Numbered from the stretch's first letter, positions 53,034 to 62,283 are shown. The stretch is DNA of 64,000 nt from Nitrospira_E sp052156535 (GCF_052156535.1 NZ_JBQKUP010000032.1:62001-126000); one strand, 5' to 3'. Numbers and translations: made by a program. Notes: generated from the sequence alone by a model not told the origin.

Positions 53034-53690
53034 ATGAATATTTTAACGTTGAGTGAACCCTGGGAAGTTCGTAACCGTCTGGCCGATCTTGGTCTTGAGG
53101 AAGAGCCACTAAGAAATGTTGTGCGGCGCGGGTATCTGGCCTATATCACCTGCACTGCTAATCATCCTCCATTGATTCCCCCAATTTGGGCGTGGGGAGA
53201 AACGGTTCGCGCTCTGCGAGAGTACGTCCTTCCCCTTGGCTGGCGACGCTCAGATGAAAACAATTATTCAGTTGTGATTGATTCAGAAGATCAGGTTGCG
53301 ATTGCTGTTGCGACTGGGGATGAAGGCACTGGCCGTACCGATGCTCTACCCTCGAACAAAGCCCGGAAAGGGCCAAGCACGATTAATGCCGTAAATGCGA
53401 ACCAATTACAGCTAGAGTTGCAGTTGTTCACAGGACAGGAATCAAATCCGGTTCCCGCACAACCTATTGATTCGAATGTAGATCGAATGACTTGGGTTCT
53501 ATTGATTCATCGTACTGTGGATGAAGTTTGTTGTGAGTTATCATTACCGTTTTCGATCGCTCAAGACGGCCACATAAACCAGTGGCGCGAGCGGATTCTT
53601 CTTAAATCTGTCCCACTTGACGGCGACCTAATTGAGGTCGTTCCGCCTACACAACCTGATATCACAATTGAAGTGAAGCGGCGAGCATGA
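53034..53690 (+). CDS. Unknown protein preceding an XRE-ImmA/IrrE gene
   Basis: A 218-residue protein that I do not recognise. It has a helical N-terminus (MNILTLSEPWEVRNRLADLG), a middle with RALREYVLPLGWRR, a low-complexity Asn/Gln/Pro stretch (about 120-150), then WVLLIHRTVDEVCCELSLP and a charged end, with no signal peptide or membrane segment. Its stop overlaps the next gene's start (ATGA), so the two are translationally coupled. It may be a partner or target of the protease; that is inference only. Confidence 0.65.
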   Translation: MNILTLSEPWEVRNRLADLGLEEEPLRNVVRRGYLAYITCTANHPPLIPPIWAWGETVRALREYVLPLGWRRSDENNYSVVIDSEDQVAIAVATGDEGTGRTDALPSNKARKGPSTINAVNANQLQLELQLFTGQESNPVPAQPIDSNVDRMTWVLLIHRTVDEVCCELSLPFSIAQDGHINQWRERILLKSVPLDGDLIEVVPPTQPDITIEVKRRA

Positions 53691-54793
53691 GTCAAGGACT
53701 ACAATTCAATCCATCAAGACTAACGCTTGCCAGGAAACGACGTGGTTTAACTTTGACACGCCTTGCCGCCATGATCGGCGTCGAGCAGCGTTCTATGTCG
53801 GCATATGAAAGAGGCGAGTTTAAACCGGATACAGAAAAGCTCGAACACCTTGGTAAAGCTTTGCGCTTTCCAGTGAACTATTTTTTCGGCGATGACTTGG
53901 AAGAGCTGTCTCCTGACAGTGCGAGTTTCCGCGCCTTGTCCAAAATGACAGCAGGGCAGCGAGACACAGCGCTTGGTGCTGGGGCTATTGCCCTTCTTCT
54001 CAACAAATGGATCGAAGCCCGTTTCGAACTTCCTTCTGCAGATATTCCTAATCTCAGCCAAGAGGTTAGCCCTGAGGCTGCTGCCATCTCCATACGGCAA
54101 CACTGGGGCCTTGGTGAGTTGTTCATTAAAAATACTGTGCATTTACTTGAGTCCAAGGGTGTACGAGTGTTTTCTTTATCGATCGATGCAGTTGAAGTTG
54201 ATGCATTCTCAATGTGGCGTGTAAACACGCCTTTTGTTTTTCTCAACACTAAAAAGTCAGCAGAACACAGCCGGTTCGATGCGGCACATGAGTTGGGACA
54301 CTTGGTCATGCATCGGCATGGTGCACCACAAGGACAAAATGCCGAGCGTGAAGCAAATGCCTTCGCTTCTGCTTTTCTGATGCCCCGAGCTAGCGTGCTG
54401 GCTCATGCACCTGGACTTGTGACGGTTGATCACCTCATTAATCTGAAAAGAAATTGGAATGTTTCTGTAGGGGCCCTCGCCTATCGGCTTCATGCGATAG
54501 GTGTTCTTACTGACTGGAATTACCGTACGCTTTGCATCGAGATGTCATCCCGCGGGTATCGCAAATGTGAGCCGGAAGAGGCGCAACGTGAAAGTTCCCA
54601 GGTGCTGGCCAAAGTTTTTGGGGCACTTCGTGATGAAGGGATCACAAAAAAAGATATTGCCAATGAACTTCGTGTTCACATCGAAGAGATTGATCAGCTT
54701 GTCTTTGGATTAACCCTCATGGCGTTGAAAGGTTCAGGTGCATTGGGTGGCTCACCCACCTCAAAACGTCCGCAGCTTAGGGCTGTGAGATAA
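53687..54793 (+). CDS. XRE-type HTH and ImmA/IrrE metalloprotease protein
   Basis: A 368-residue protein. An N-terminal XRE helix-turn-helix (about 10-65: LARKRRGLTLTRLAAMIGVEQRSMSAYERG) is followed by an ImmA/IrrE (COG2856-type) peptidase domain with zinc motif HELGH at 201-205 and the third-ligand block EREANAFASAFLMP at about 220-233. The C-terminal 100 residues are helical. Such proteins cleave repressors or antitoxins to control mobile elements, stress genes or toxin-antitoxin modules. It is the middle gene of a three-gene cassette. Confidence 0.9.
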   Translation: MSQGLQFNPSRLTLARKRRGLTLTRLAAMIGVEQRSMSAYERGEFKPDTEKLEHLGKALRFPVNYFFGDDLEELSPDSASFRALSKMTAGQRDTALGAGAIALLLNKWIEARFELPSADIPNLSQEVSPEAAAISIRQHWGLGELFIKNTVHLLESKGVRVFSLSIDAVEVDAFSMWRVNTPFVFLNTKKSAEHSRFDAAHELGHLVMHRHGAPQGQNAEREANAFASAFLMPRASVLAHAPGLVTVDHLINLKRNWNVSVGALAYRLHAIGVLTDWNYRTLCIEMSSRGYRKCEPEEAQRESSQVLAKVFGALRDEGITKKDIANELRVHIEEIDQLVFGLTLMALKGSGALGGSPTSKRPQLRAVR

Positions 54794-54830
54794 CCGAGGT
54801 GATGTGGTTAATAAAAGGAGGAGGGTAAGA

Positions 54831-55073
54831 ATGGGGAAAAATGATCGTTACGTTGTCAAACATGACGATGGATGGGATGTTAAGAAATCGGGAGCGGAAA
54901 GAGCGAGTAGCATTCACAACACGCAATTGGAGGCTGAACGCGCCGCCAAGAATATTGTCTCAAACCTGGGAGGAGGAGAAGTCAGAATCCAAGATCAAAA
55001 AGGAAGGTGGAGAGATTCCGATACAGTTCCGCAAGGGAATGATCCCTTTCCTCCACGAGACAAAAAACATTAA
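54831..55073 (+). CDS. DUF2188 family protein
   Basis: An 80-residue protein that fits DUF2188: RYVVKHDDGWDVKKSGAERASSIHNTQLEAERAAKNIV and a final GRWRDSDTVP. The family is small, basic and often found near mobile or stress genes; no function is established. GGAGGAGGG stands just before the ATG at 54831, which decides the start over a GTG at 54804. It lies 38 bases after the protease gene. Confidence 0.82.
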   Translation: MGKNDRYVVKHDDGWDVKKSGAERASSIHNTQLEAERAAKNIVSNLGGGEVRIQDQKGRWRDSDTVPQGNDPFPPRDKKH

Positions 55074-55566
55074 GTTATAAAAAATTGGTTTTGAACGCTA
55101 TATTGTTTTTTTTCTTAGCGCTTCCGTTTTGCGCAATACTTTCACTCCTATTAATGCGCTTTGAATCATTATCCAACCCCAATGCATCTAGGGCTTCAGA
55201 ATAACTTTCAATATTTCGAATCAATCAAGCTTTCTTTAATTTGGGCAGACGATTCAAACTAACTCTAATGTGCTTGTTTTTTCCCCATCAAATCCACCCT
55301 CAATAGCGATCAAGCATTGAAAAAAAAACAAAAATGTCTGTATGCAGGTTACACCAGAGGACCAAAGCGCCCCTGGTGGAAGGGGAAAAGTTTTGGTTTA
55401 TTTACCAAACAAGGGTTGCGCTCACAGATATGCGCAAAGGCTTAAGAACTTGAATGTCTAGTGGATACGATTCAAAAATGAATTTTAAAAACATTTCGGG
55501 CGTATGATAAGAAGCGGCGACAGCCGATTGAGGGGGACAAGGTTTAAGTTATGAAAACACCTTAGA
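55074..55566. other. Gene-free region downstream of the DUF2188 gene
   Basis: About 490 bases with A+T-rich runs and no supported gene, terminator or RNA. It separates the cassette from bioB, which converges on it. Confidence 0.4.
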
Positions 55567-56604
55567 TCAATCAGTGAGAGGAGAGCAGGTTTCGACTTTT
55601 TCTGCTTCAATCCCCTCGTACTTCACTTCCACCGTGAAGCCCAGGTCTTCAATCATCTTCCAGACTTCCTGGTGGGCAAGGCCCGGGGTCGTCAAATAAC
55701 CATCCACGAAGAGGGAATCGGCCACATAGAGCGCCAAGGGTTGAAGTGAGCGGAGGTTCTTTTCACGTCCTCCGGCCGCACGGATTTCTGTTTTGGGATG
55801 GAAGAACCGGAAGAGACAGAGGATTTTTAAGCAACGGACCGGTGTGAGGTTTTTCATTTCGTCAAAAGGTGTGCCTTCGACCGGGTACAACATGTTTAAG
55901 GGAATGGAATCGGGTTGGATGTCCTGTAACGCCAGGGCAAGGTCCACCAGATCTTCGTCCCGTTCGCCCATGCCGACGATACCGCCGCTGCAGAGTTCCA
56001 ATCCGGCTGCGCGGGCATGTTTCAGTGTGTCTATACGATCTTGATAGGTGTGTGTCGTGCAAATAGCAGGATGATAGGCTTCACTGGTGTTGAGATTATG
56101 GTTGATGCGGTCGACTCCTGCCGCCTTTAACTGGCTGGCCTGTTCGCCATTCAAGAGCCCTAGTGAACAACAGATTTGAATCGGCAGTTCCTCTTTAATT
56201 TGTTTGACGGCGCTGGTGATGTGTGTGATTTCCGATTGCAACGGGGAGCGGCCACTGATCACGATGCAATACCGCTGGGCTTTGGCCTGTGCGGCCCGTC
56301 GAGCGCCTTCCAGCATTTTTTCCGGAGAGACGAGTGCGTATCGCTCGATGGGGGCGGTGGAAATGGTTGATTGGGAACAATAGTGACAATCTTCCTGACA
56401 GGCTCCGCTTTTGGCATTGAGCAACATTTGCAGACGGATGGTGTTCCCAAAATATCGCGACCGAATTCGATAGGCCGCATTGACCAGATCGAGCAGTTTA
56501 TCCTGAGGGGTGTCCAGAATGGCCACGCCTTCTTCCCGGCTTGGGACGATTCCCTCCAGTACGCGGTCTGCCAAATCTTGAATTGCGGTCATGGGGTTCT
56601 CCAT
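55567..56604 (-). CDS. bioB: Biotin synthase
   Basis: BioB inserts sulfur into dethiobiotin by radical-SAM chemistry. The 345-residue protein has the radical-SAM cluster motif CQEDCHYC with Cys69, Cys73 and Cys76, YCIVISGR, QICCSLGLLNGEQ, and NHNLNTSEAYHP, and the segment EIRAAGGREKNLRSLQPLALYVADSLFVDGYL with the conserved Arg. Start is ATG at 56604 (AGGA seven bases upstream); an ATG four codons later is possible. No other biotin gene is near. Confidence 0.96.
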   Translation of the reverse strand: MENPMTAIQDLADRVLEGIVPSREEGVAILDTPQDKLLDLVNAAYRIRSRYFGNTIRLQMLLNAKSGACQEDCHYCSQSTISTAPIERYALVSPEKMLEGARRAAQAKAQRYCIVISGRSPLQSEITHITSAVKQIKEELPIQICCSLGLLNGEQASQLKAAGVDRINHNLNTSEAYHPAICTTHTYQDRIDTLKHARAAGLELCSGGIVGMGERDEDLVDLALALQDIQPDSIPLNMLYPVEGTPFDEMKNLTPVRCLKILCLFRFFHPKTEIRAAGGREKNLRSLQPLALYVADSLFVDGYLTTPGLAHQEVWKMIEDLGFTVEVKYEGIEAEKVETCSPLTD

Positions 56605-56665
56605 TATTTTTCCTAAAAAATTCGATTTCCAACCTACGGATAAAAAGATGAAATCTTCTCGTTGT

Positions 56666-57103
56666 TTATGAAAGCCTGGCGACTTTTCCGGGTGTTTTAG
56701 GCGCTTGTGCGACCTGTGGAAAAGGTTTATGGCTTTCAGGAATAGAAATTTGCGGAGCGTCTGCCCACATACTTTCTAAAGCATAATACTTCCGGATGTC
56801 TGATTTAAATATATGGACGATGATGTCTCCATAGTCGAGTAATATCCAATTGGCCGTTTCTTTTCCCTCAATATCCGGGCTTATTTCATAGCGTGTGGAC
56901 ATGACTTTTTCAATGAACGAGACAATCCCTCGTACCTGAGGTACGGAATCGCCAGATGCAAAGACGAAATAGTCTGCTATTGACGTCATTGCTCCCACAT
57001 CAAGCACCAACACCTCTCCTGCTTGCTTTTCTTGAGCCGCTTGAGCGATGAAGACCGCCTGTTCGAGGGTAGGAGATGGTTTCGGGTGGGTTAGACGGGC
57101 CAT
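56666..57103 (-). CDS. rsfS: Ribosome silencing factor RsfS
   Basis: RsfS (Iojap/DUF143) binds uL14 on the large subunit and blocks subunit joining in poor growth. The 145-residue protein has EVLVLDVGAMTSIADYFVFASGDS, then NWILLDYGDIIVHIF and RKYYALESMW. The start at 57103 overlaps the end of nadD, in the usual nadD-rsfS order; a longer frame back to 57214 runs through nadD and is spurious. Confidence 0.94.
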   Translation of the reverse strand: MARLTHPKPSPTLEQAVFIAQAAQEKQAGEVLVLDVGAMTSIADYFVFASGDSVPQVRGIVSFIEKVMSTRYEISPDIEGKETANWILLDYGDIIVHIFKSDIRKYYALESMWADAPQISIPESHKPFPQVAQAPKTPGKVARLS

Positions 57104-57762
57104 TGGTACAATCGATGGTGAATTATATAGGACTCCACTGTGGGCGGCAACCACTGGCTGACGCGGGAACCACTGGCCAGTTGCTCCCGAATTGTCGAGG
57201 CTGAGATCTCGCATGGTGGTACCGCTAGGAGATAAAGGGTCTTTCCAGATGGGAGCAGGATGTCCAGACGGGTCGTGTCCTGTTGGTCAAGGCTTTGAAA
57301 TGCTTGAGGCTTTGTCGCAGGTAAGAACGGCAGGGCTTGAAGTTGTGTGAAGGCAACCCCCGGTCTCGAGCAGACAATAAAATGACACAGGGTGAGTAAA
57401 TGATCCACCTGTCTCCAACTGCAGATATCCAGAAAAGCATCAAGGCCCACTATAAATTCCAACTCCGCTCCCTCCGGCCATTCTTTTTTGAAATGAGTGA
57501 CGGTGTCGACACTATAGGACACCGCCGGTGATCGGATTTCATGATCGGATACCGTGAAATTGGGGAATGGGGCAATCGCCTGCTTTACCATTTCTAGCCG
57601 GTGGTGGGCAGGTGCAAGAGACCCAGTTGGTTTGTGAGGAGGATCTCCCGTCGGAATGAAAATTATCCGATCGAGCTGGATTGTGCTGTAGACATACTGG
57701 GCAATATGCAAATGCCCATTATGAATGGGATTGAATGAGCCGCCTAGAAGGCCAATACCCAT
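57091..57762 (-). CDS. nadD: Nicotinate-nucleotide adenylyltransferase NadD
   Basis: NadD makes nicotinate adenine dinucleotide in NAD synthesis. The 223-residue protein has the nucleotidyltransferase motif GLLGGSFNPIHNGHLHIAQ with HxGH, FIPTGDPPHKP, EFIVGLDAF and the C-terminal ISASTIREQL (the ISxT motif). The start is ATG at 57762. It precedes and overlaps rsfS. Confidence 0.95.
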   Translation of the reverse strand: MGIGLLGGSFNPIHNGHLHIAQYVYSTIQLDRIIFIPTGDPPHKPTGSLAPAHHRLEMVKQAIAPFPNFTVSDHEIRSPAVSYSVDTVTHFKKEWPEGAELEFIVGLDAFLDICSWRQVDHLLTLCHFIVCSRPGVAFTQLQALPFLPATKPQAFQSLDQQDTTRLDILLPSGKTLYLLAVPPCEISASTIREQLASGSRVSQWLPPTVESYIIHHRLYQWPV

Positions 57763-57886
57763 CAGTCTAGAATTTTCTCATGTGTTAATTTTAAAAGAAA
57801 AAACACGTCAATGACTATGCCAAGGGAGAATTGTGGGTTTGGGTCAAAATGAACGCAGGCTAAGTTTTGTGAATAGATTTCCCTGT

Positions 57887-59023
57887 TTAAGAAACCTGGT
57901 GCTTTGTCAGAACCAGATTGTCCCGGTGAATGACTTCCTCATACTCCAATGAGCCCAGGAGTTGCCTGATGTCTGATGTTTTTTTCCCCTTGATGCGATG
58001 GAGAGTTTCGGCGGAATAATTCGTGAGTCCCTGCGCGAACGGCATTCCCTCCTGGGTGGCGCATGTAATGGGGTCTCCTGTCAGAAAGATGCCAGTGATG
58101 TCCAGAATGCCTGAGGGTAATAAGCTTTTTCCTCGAAGGGTGAGGGCGGCCACCGCTCCTTCGTCTAACCGGACCTCCCCTTTTGGTCGAAGGGTATAGG
58201 CAATCCACTGTTTTCGACTGGTCAGGGGTGATTGGTCGGACACAAAAAACGTTCCCCCTGGCTTTCCCTTCAGGACATCTTCCAACGCATGGGGAGTTTC
58301 TCCATTTAATAAAAGGGTCGGGACTCCAAAGCGTCCTGCCTGTTTGGCGGCTCGGATCTTGGTGACCATGCCTCCACGGCTGGCTTGCGTTCGGGAAGTT
58401 CCGGCGAGGTCTTCAATGTCCTTGGTGACTTTGGCAACCAGAGGAATTAATTCTGCCGAAGGATTGAGGTGAGGATCCTGGTTATAGAGCCCATCAACAT
58501 CTGATAAAATCACCAGCAGATCTGCGTCAACCAAGTGGGCCACTTCCCCAGCGAGGGTATCATTGTCACCAAATCTGATTTCCTCGATAGCCACGGTGTC
58601 ATTTTCATTAATAATTGGAATGACCCTTAGCTGAATAAGGGTATTTAGGGTGTGGCGGGCATTCAGGAATCGTCGACGGTCGGATAAATCCTGGTGAGTT
58701 AGGAGGACCTGGGCAATCTTATTTTTCGTTTCTTCAAACGCCATCTCATAGGCTCGCATGAGCCGGCTTTGTCCGACGGCAGCGGCGGCTTGCTGTAGGG
58801 GTAATTCAGCGGGATAGGAAAAAATGGCGAGGTGTGAGATGCCCGCAACGATGGCTCCGGAGGAAACCACGACAATTTGTCGATCCTGAGCTTGCAGGGT
58901 GCCCAATTCCTGGGCTAAACGGTTGATGCGGTCGAAACGTAGACCGCCTTGCGAGGAAGCCACCAGGCTGCTTCCCACTTTGACGACGATCCTCTTGGAC
59001 GCCGCTAGCACTTGCTCGCGCAT
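57887..59023 (-). CDS. proB: Glutamate 5-kinase
   Basis: ProB phosphorylates glutamate, the first step of proline synthesis, and is normally feedback-inhibited by proline. The 378-residue protein has an amino-acid-kinase domain (RIVVKVGSSLVA, VVSSGAIVAGISHL, PIINENDTVAI, GDNDTLAGEVAHLVDADLLVILSDVDGLY) and a C-terminal PUA domain (about 285-370). The ATG at 59023 overlaps the obgE end by 19 bases; a longer reading back through obgE is not needed. No proA is next to it. Confidence 0.95.
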   Translation of the reverse strand: MREQVLAASKRIVVKVGSSLVASSQGGLRFDRINRLAQELGTLQAQDRQIVVVSSGAIVAGISHLAIFSYPAELPLQQAAAAVGQSRLMRAYEMAFEETKNKIAQVLLTHQDLSDRRRFLNARHTLNTLIQLRVIPIINENDTVAIEEIRFGDNDTLAGEVAHLVDADLLVILSDVDGLYNQDPHLNPSAELIPLVAKVTKDIEDLAGTSRTQASRGGMVTKIRAAKQAGRFGVPTLLLNGETPHALEDVLKGKPGGTFFVSDQSPLTSRKQWIAYTLRPKGEVRLDEGAVAALTLRGKSLLPSGILDITGIFLTGDPITCATQEGMPFAQGLTNYSAETLHRIKGKKTSDIRQLLGSLEYEEVIHRDNLVLTKHQVS

Positions 59024-60024
59024 GAGGTCTTTGCTTCCAGAACGGCTTTTCCTAAATAGGTCACGAGTGATGGAAGGCCTTCCCTGGTAACGGCCGAAAT
59101 GGGAAAGAATGGAAAATGGTGTGCGCTGCAATAATCCCGAAGGGCTTCCAAGTGCTGGCCGTTTCCCTGAGAATCAATTTTTGTCGCCACGATGGCAAAT
59201 GGCCGTTCAAGGAGTTCGGGGTCAAAGGCCTGAAGTTCCCTTTGTAAGGTTTCAACGATCTCGACGGGGTCTTCTGCAATCCATTCGGTGATATCCACCA
59301 GATATAACAAAAAAGCGGTTCGCTGGATATGTCGCAGGAATTTAATACCTAACCCTTTCCCCTCATGAGCGCCTTCGATCAATCCTGGAATATCGGCTAC
59401 GACAAATGACGAATGTTCCATCCATTCCACGACTCCCAAATGAGGCCGCAGCGTAGTGAAGGGATAACTCGCAATTTCCGGGTGTGCAGAAGAAATCGCT
59501 GAAATCAACGTGGATTTACCGGCGTTAGGAAAGCCCACCAAGCCGACATCGGCTAACAGTTTCAATTCCAGATTCACCCATCGCTCTTCGCCGGGAGTCC
59601 CTGGCTCGAATTGACGTGGCGCTCGATTCGTTGACGTGGCAAAACGTGCGTTGCCCTTTCCGCCTTTGCCCCCTTTTGCAACAATGGCGGTTTGTCCTTC
59701 CGCAATAAGGTCGGCGATGATTTCACCGTCCTCGGTTTTCACGAGAGTTCCGACAGGAAGGGGAATCACGATATCGGAGCCATTGGCTCCGTGGCAGTTG
59801 GTCTTGAGGCCTCTGACGCCAGAAGTGGCCTCATAATGTTTTTGATATCGCAGGTCCAGCAAGGTTGAGACTCTATTGGAGGCCACAAAGACCACATCTC
59901 CCCCATCACCGCCGTCGCCACCATTGGGACCACCAAATTCAGCAAATTTTTCACGTCGAAAACTACAATGCCCGGTTCCCCCGTCTCCAGCTTTGACAAA
60001 TATGCGTGCTTGATCAATAAACAT
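59005..60024 (-). CDS. obgE: GTPase Obg/CgtA
   Basis: An essential GTPase of large-subunit assembly and stress control. The 339-residue protein has the glycine-rich OBG fold (about 1-158, with GDGGTGHCSFRREKFAEFGGP and GGDGGDGG), then the G domain with P-loop GFPNAGKSTLISA, the G3 motif VADIPGLIEGAHEGKGLG and IVATKID. No C-terminal OCT domain is present, as in short forms. It follows rpmA in the usual rplU-rpmA-obgE order. Confidence 0.97.
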   Translation of the reverse strand: MFIDQARIFVKAGDGGTGHCSFRREKFAEFGGPNGGDGGDGGDVVFVASNRVSTLLDLRYQKHYEATSGVRGLKTNCHGANGSDIVIPLPVGTLVKTEDGEIIADLIAEGQTAIVAKGGKGGKGNARFATSTNRAPRQFEPGTPGEERWVNLELKLLADVGLVGFPNAGKSTLISAISSAHPEIASYPFTTLRPHLGVVEWMEHSSFVVADIPGLIEGAHEGKGLGIKFLRHIQRTAFLLYLVDITEWIAEDPVEIVETLQRELQAFDPELLERPFAIVATKIDSQGNGQHLEALRDYCSAHHFPFFPISAVTREGLPSLVTYLGKAVLEAKTSCASKC

Positions 60025-60103
60025 ACTAATCCTTAAATCCTACCGGACTTACCAGGGAAAAATGAAGGCGATGAATTGAAAAAGCAGAAAATGGGAAGGG
60101 AAG

Positions 60104-60358
60104 CTAGACGGGGGGATAGACGCTCACCTTCCGGCGGGCGATTCCTCCTTCAAACTTAACGATCCCGTCTACTTTGGCAAAGAGGGTGTAGTCCTTACCA
60201 AGTCCGACATTTGTCCCAGGAAAGAATTTTGTTCCGCGTTGACGAACGATGATGCTTCCGCCGCTCACCTTTTCCCCGGCATAGGCTTTGACGCCTAAAT
60301 ACTGTGGATTGCTATCGCGACCGTTGCGGGATGATCCGCCACCTTTTTTATGCGCCAT
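60104..60358 (-). CDS. rpmA: 50S ribosomal protein bL27
   Basis: An 84-residue bL27 whose N-terminus reaches the peptidyl-transferase centre. It begins AHKKGGGSSRNGRDS and has KAYAGEKVSGGSIIVRQRG and VGLGKDYTLFAKVDG. There is no N-terminal extension of the kind removed in Firmicutes. GGAGG lies upstream. It sits between rplU and obgE. Confidence 0.98.
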   Translation of the reverse strand: MAHKKGGGSSRNGRDSNPQYLGVKAYAGEKVSGGSIIVRQRGTKFFPGTNVGLGKDYTLFAKVDGIVKFEGGIARRKVSVYPPV

Positions 60359-60392
60359 GAGTCAAACCTCCAAAGAATTCTAAAGACCAATA

Positions 60393-60710
60393 TTAGGCAG
60401 ACGCCACAATTTCAGTGATTCGAACTTGCGTGAATCCCTGACGATGGCCCTTGGTCCGTCGATAGTTTTTTCGTCGTTTCTTTTTGAAAATGGTAATGGA
60501 CCGGGTTCGCGCATGCCGGATAATCTCTCCTTTGACTACTGCATCTGAAATCATGGGAGAGCCGACAATAGGCGCTTGGTCCGTTTGGACAAATCGCACT
60601 GAGTCGAATTGAATGATCGACCCGACATCGCCCTCAAGTGACTCGACCTGTAGAATACCGTTCGGTTCCGCCCGGTATTGTTTTCCACCTGTTTCGATAA
60701 TTGCATACAT
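60393..60710 (-). CDS. rplU: 50S ribosomal protein bL21
   Basis: A 105-residue bL21 starting MYAIIETGGKQYR, with FKKKRRKNYRRTKGHRQGFT near the end (rRNA binding). AAGGAG precedes the ATG at 60710; a longer frame to 60734 is not needed. It heads the rplU-rpmA-obgE-proB set. Confidence 0.97.
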   Translation of the reverse strand: MYAIIETGGKQYRAEPNGILQVESLEGDVGSIIQFDSVRFVQTDQAPIVGSPMISDAVVKGEIIRHARTRSITIFKKKRRKNYRRTKGHRQGFTQVRITEIVASA

Positions 60711-60740
60711 GTTTTTTAGCTCCTTAACAAACAAACACGC

Positions 60741-60770
60741 ATTTTGCCAGTATGTTTACATTTATGTCAA
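60741..60770 (-). promoter_or_regulatory. Candidate promoter of rplU
   Basis: On the minus strand a perfect TTGACA (60770-60765) is followed 18 bases later by CAAAAT (60746-60741), about 30 bases before the rplU start. It is the best promoter in the 130 bases between rplU and ilvE. Confidence 0.5.
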
Positions 60771-60880
60771 GATTTTAGTATATCATCACGCGTTCTTAAT
60801 GCTTAGCAAAAAAAACACGTGATACCCTTCGCTCACATGCTTTGTCTATTTCAGCTTCTGTCAATCGGAGAAATATTTCT

Positions 60881-61795
60881 ATGGTGACTGGTTCAAAAAA
60901 AATCTGGATGGACGGAGCCCTCGTCGATTGGGATGAGGCCTCGGTTCATGTTCTTACCCATTCTCTCCATTATGGTCTGGCGGCCTTTGAAGGGATCCGT
61001 TGTTATGAGGGCAAGGCCGGATCCAACATTTTTCGATTACAAGAGCATGTAGACCGGCTCTTTGAGTCTGCCCATATTACGATGATGCCCATGCCTTTTA
61101 CCAAAAAAGAGGTGTCGGACGCCATTGTTGAGACGGTTCGGGTCAATCAATTGGTCTCCTGCTACATCCGACCGATCGCCTATGTGGGATACGGCGCAAT
61201 GGGGGTGTACCCTGGCGACAACCCGATTCGTCTGGCTATTGCGGCTTGGCCGTGGGGATCGTATTTAGGGGAGGATGCCTTGGCGCAAGGCATCAGAGCA
61301 AAAATTTCATCCTTCACCCGGCACCATGTGAATGTATCCATGACCCGGGCAAAAATCTCGGGATATTACGTCAATTCGATTTTAGCCAAATGGGAGGCGA
61401 AGAAGTCCGGCTACGCCGAATGTATTCTTCTTGATCCTGATGGATATGTATCTGAGGGAACCGGAGAAAACGTGTTTATTGTGAAAAAGGGGGTCTTGAA
61501 AACGACTCCCTTGACCTCGATCCTGGACGGGATTACCCGGAATTCGATCCTTGAAATGGCGAGAGCCAAAAACATCCAGGTGATTGAGGAGCGGTTTACC
61601 CGTGATGCGATGTATGTGGCAGACGAAATATTTCTTACCGGGACCGCTGCGGAAGTGACACCGGTTCGCGAATTGGATGATCGAAAAATCGGCGAAGGTA
61701 AGCCAGGGGCTCTTACTAAATCCCTGCAGGATGAATTCTTTAGAATTGTGCGTGGCGAAGAAGCTGCGTATGCCAATTGGCTGACTCCTATTTAG
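60881..61795 (+). CDS. ilvE: Branched-chain amino acid aminotransferase
   Basis: A PLP enzyme (fold type IV) that carries out the last step of Ile, Leu and Val synthesis. The 304-residue protein has HYGLAAFEGIRCYEG, the Lys-containing TRAKISGYYVNSILAK block, the SEGTGENVFIVKKG motif and EIFLTGTAAEVTPVREL. GGAG ten bases before the ATG at 60881 decides the start over an upstream TTG. Its stop codon lies within a hairpin. Confidence 0.95.
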   Translation: MVTGSKKIWMDGALVDWDEASVHVLTHSLHYGLAAFEGIRCYEGKAGSNIFRLQEHVDRLFESAHITMMPMPFTKKEVSDAIVETVRVNQLVSCYIRPIAYVGYGAMGVYPGDNPIRLAIAAWPWGSYLGEDALAQGIRAKISSFTRHHVNVSMTRAKISGYYVNSILAKWEAKKSGYAECILLDPDGYVSEGTGENVFIVKKGVLKTTPLTSILDGITRNSILEMARAKNIQVIEERFTRDAMYVADEIFLTGTAAEVTPVRELDDRKIGEGKPGALTKSLQDEFFRIVRGEEAAYANWLTPI

Positions 61796-61804
61796 GAGTC
61801 AGCC
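61779..61804. terminator. Hairpin spanning the ilvE stop codon
   Basis: GGCTGACTCC (61779-61788) pairs with GGAGTCAGCC (61795-61804) around a six-base loop, a perfect 10-bp stem. The ilvE stop TAG is inside. It could end converging ilvE and secG transcripts, though no clear T run follows. Confidence 0.6.
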
Positions 61805-61880
61805 CTTCTAATCATGTGGCCCCACGATCCTGGGCCATTCCACCAATTGTCAAAATAGTTGCCGACTCAGTAAAGAATAT

Positions 61881-62252
61881 TTATGGAGCGGTCGGGGCGG
61901 GAGTCGTCTCTGACGTGGGTTCAGTTGCGTTGGTTTCAGTTGGAGGAGCTGCCTCCATGGTCGTTGGAGAAGACGTTTCATGGTGTGAGGTTGGGTGAAG
62001 ATCTATCACGGTGGACGAGGTATTGGCCTGTTTAGAAAGTAAGGCCAGGCTGAGTGATGTCAGCATAAACACAATAGCGGCTCCCACTGTGATCTTACTT
62101 AGAAATGTACCGGGGCCTCGGCTTCCAAATACCGTTTGAGAAGACCCTCCAAATGAAGCACCGATCTCGGCGCCTTTTCCTGCCTGGAGCAAGATGGCGG
62201 CAATCATGAGAAAACAGACAATGATATGAAGAATGACGGTCAGGGTATACAT
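61881..62252 (-). CDS. secG: Preprotein translocase subunit SecG
   Basis: A 123-residue SecG. Two membrane helices (about 4-22 and 52-71) flank the conserved cytoplasmic loop LLQAGKGAEIGASFGGSSQ with VFGSRGPGTFLSKIT. The C-terminal 45 residues are a Thr/Pro/Glu-rich low-complexity tail. It lies 32 bases after tpiA, in the common pgk-tpiA-secG order. Confidence 0.94.
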   Translation of the reverse strand: MYTLTVILHIIVCFLMIAAILLQAGKGAEIGASFGGSSQTVFGSRGPGTFLSKITVGAAIVFMLTSLSLALLSKQANTSSTVIDLHPTSHHETSSPTTMEAAPPTETNATEPTSETTPAPTAP

Positions 62253-62283
62253 AATGTGTGCGTGTTCGTTGGAGTGTTTCTGG

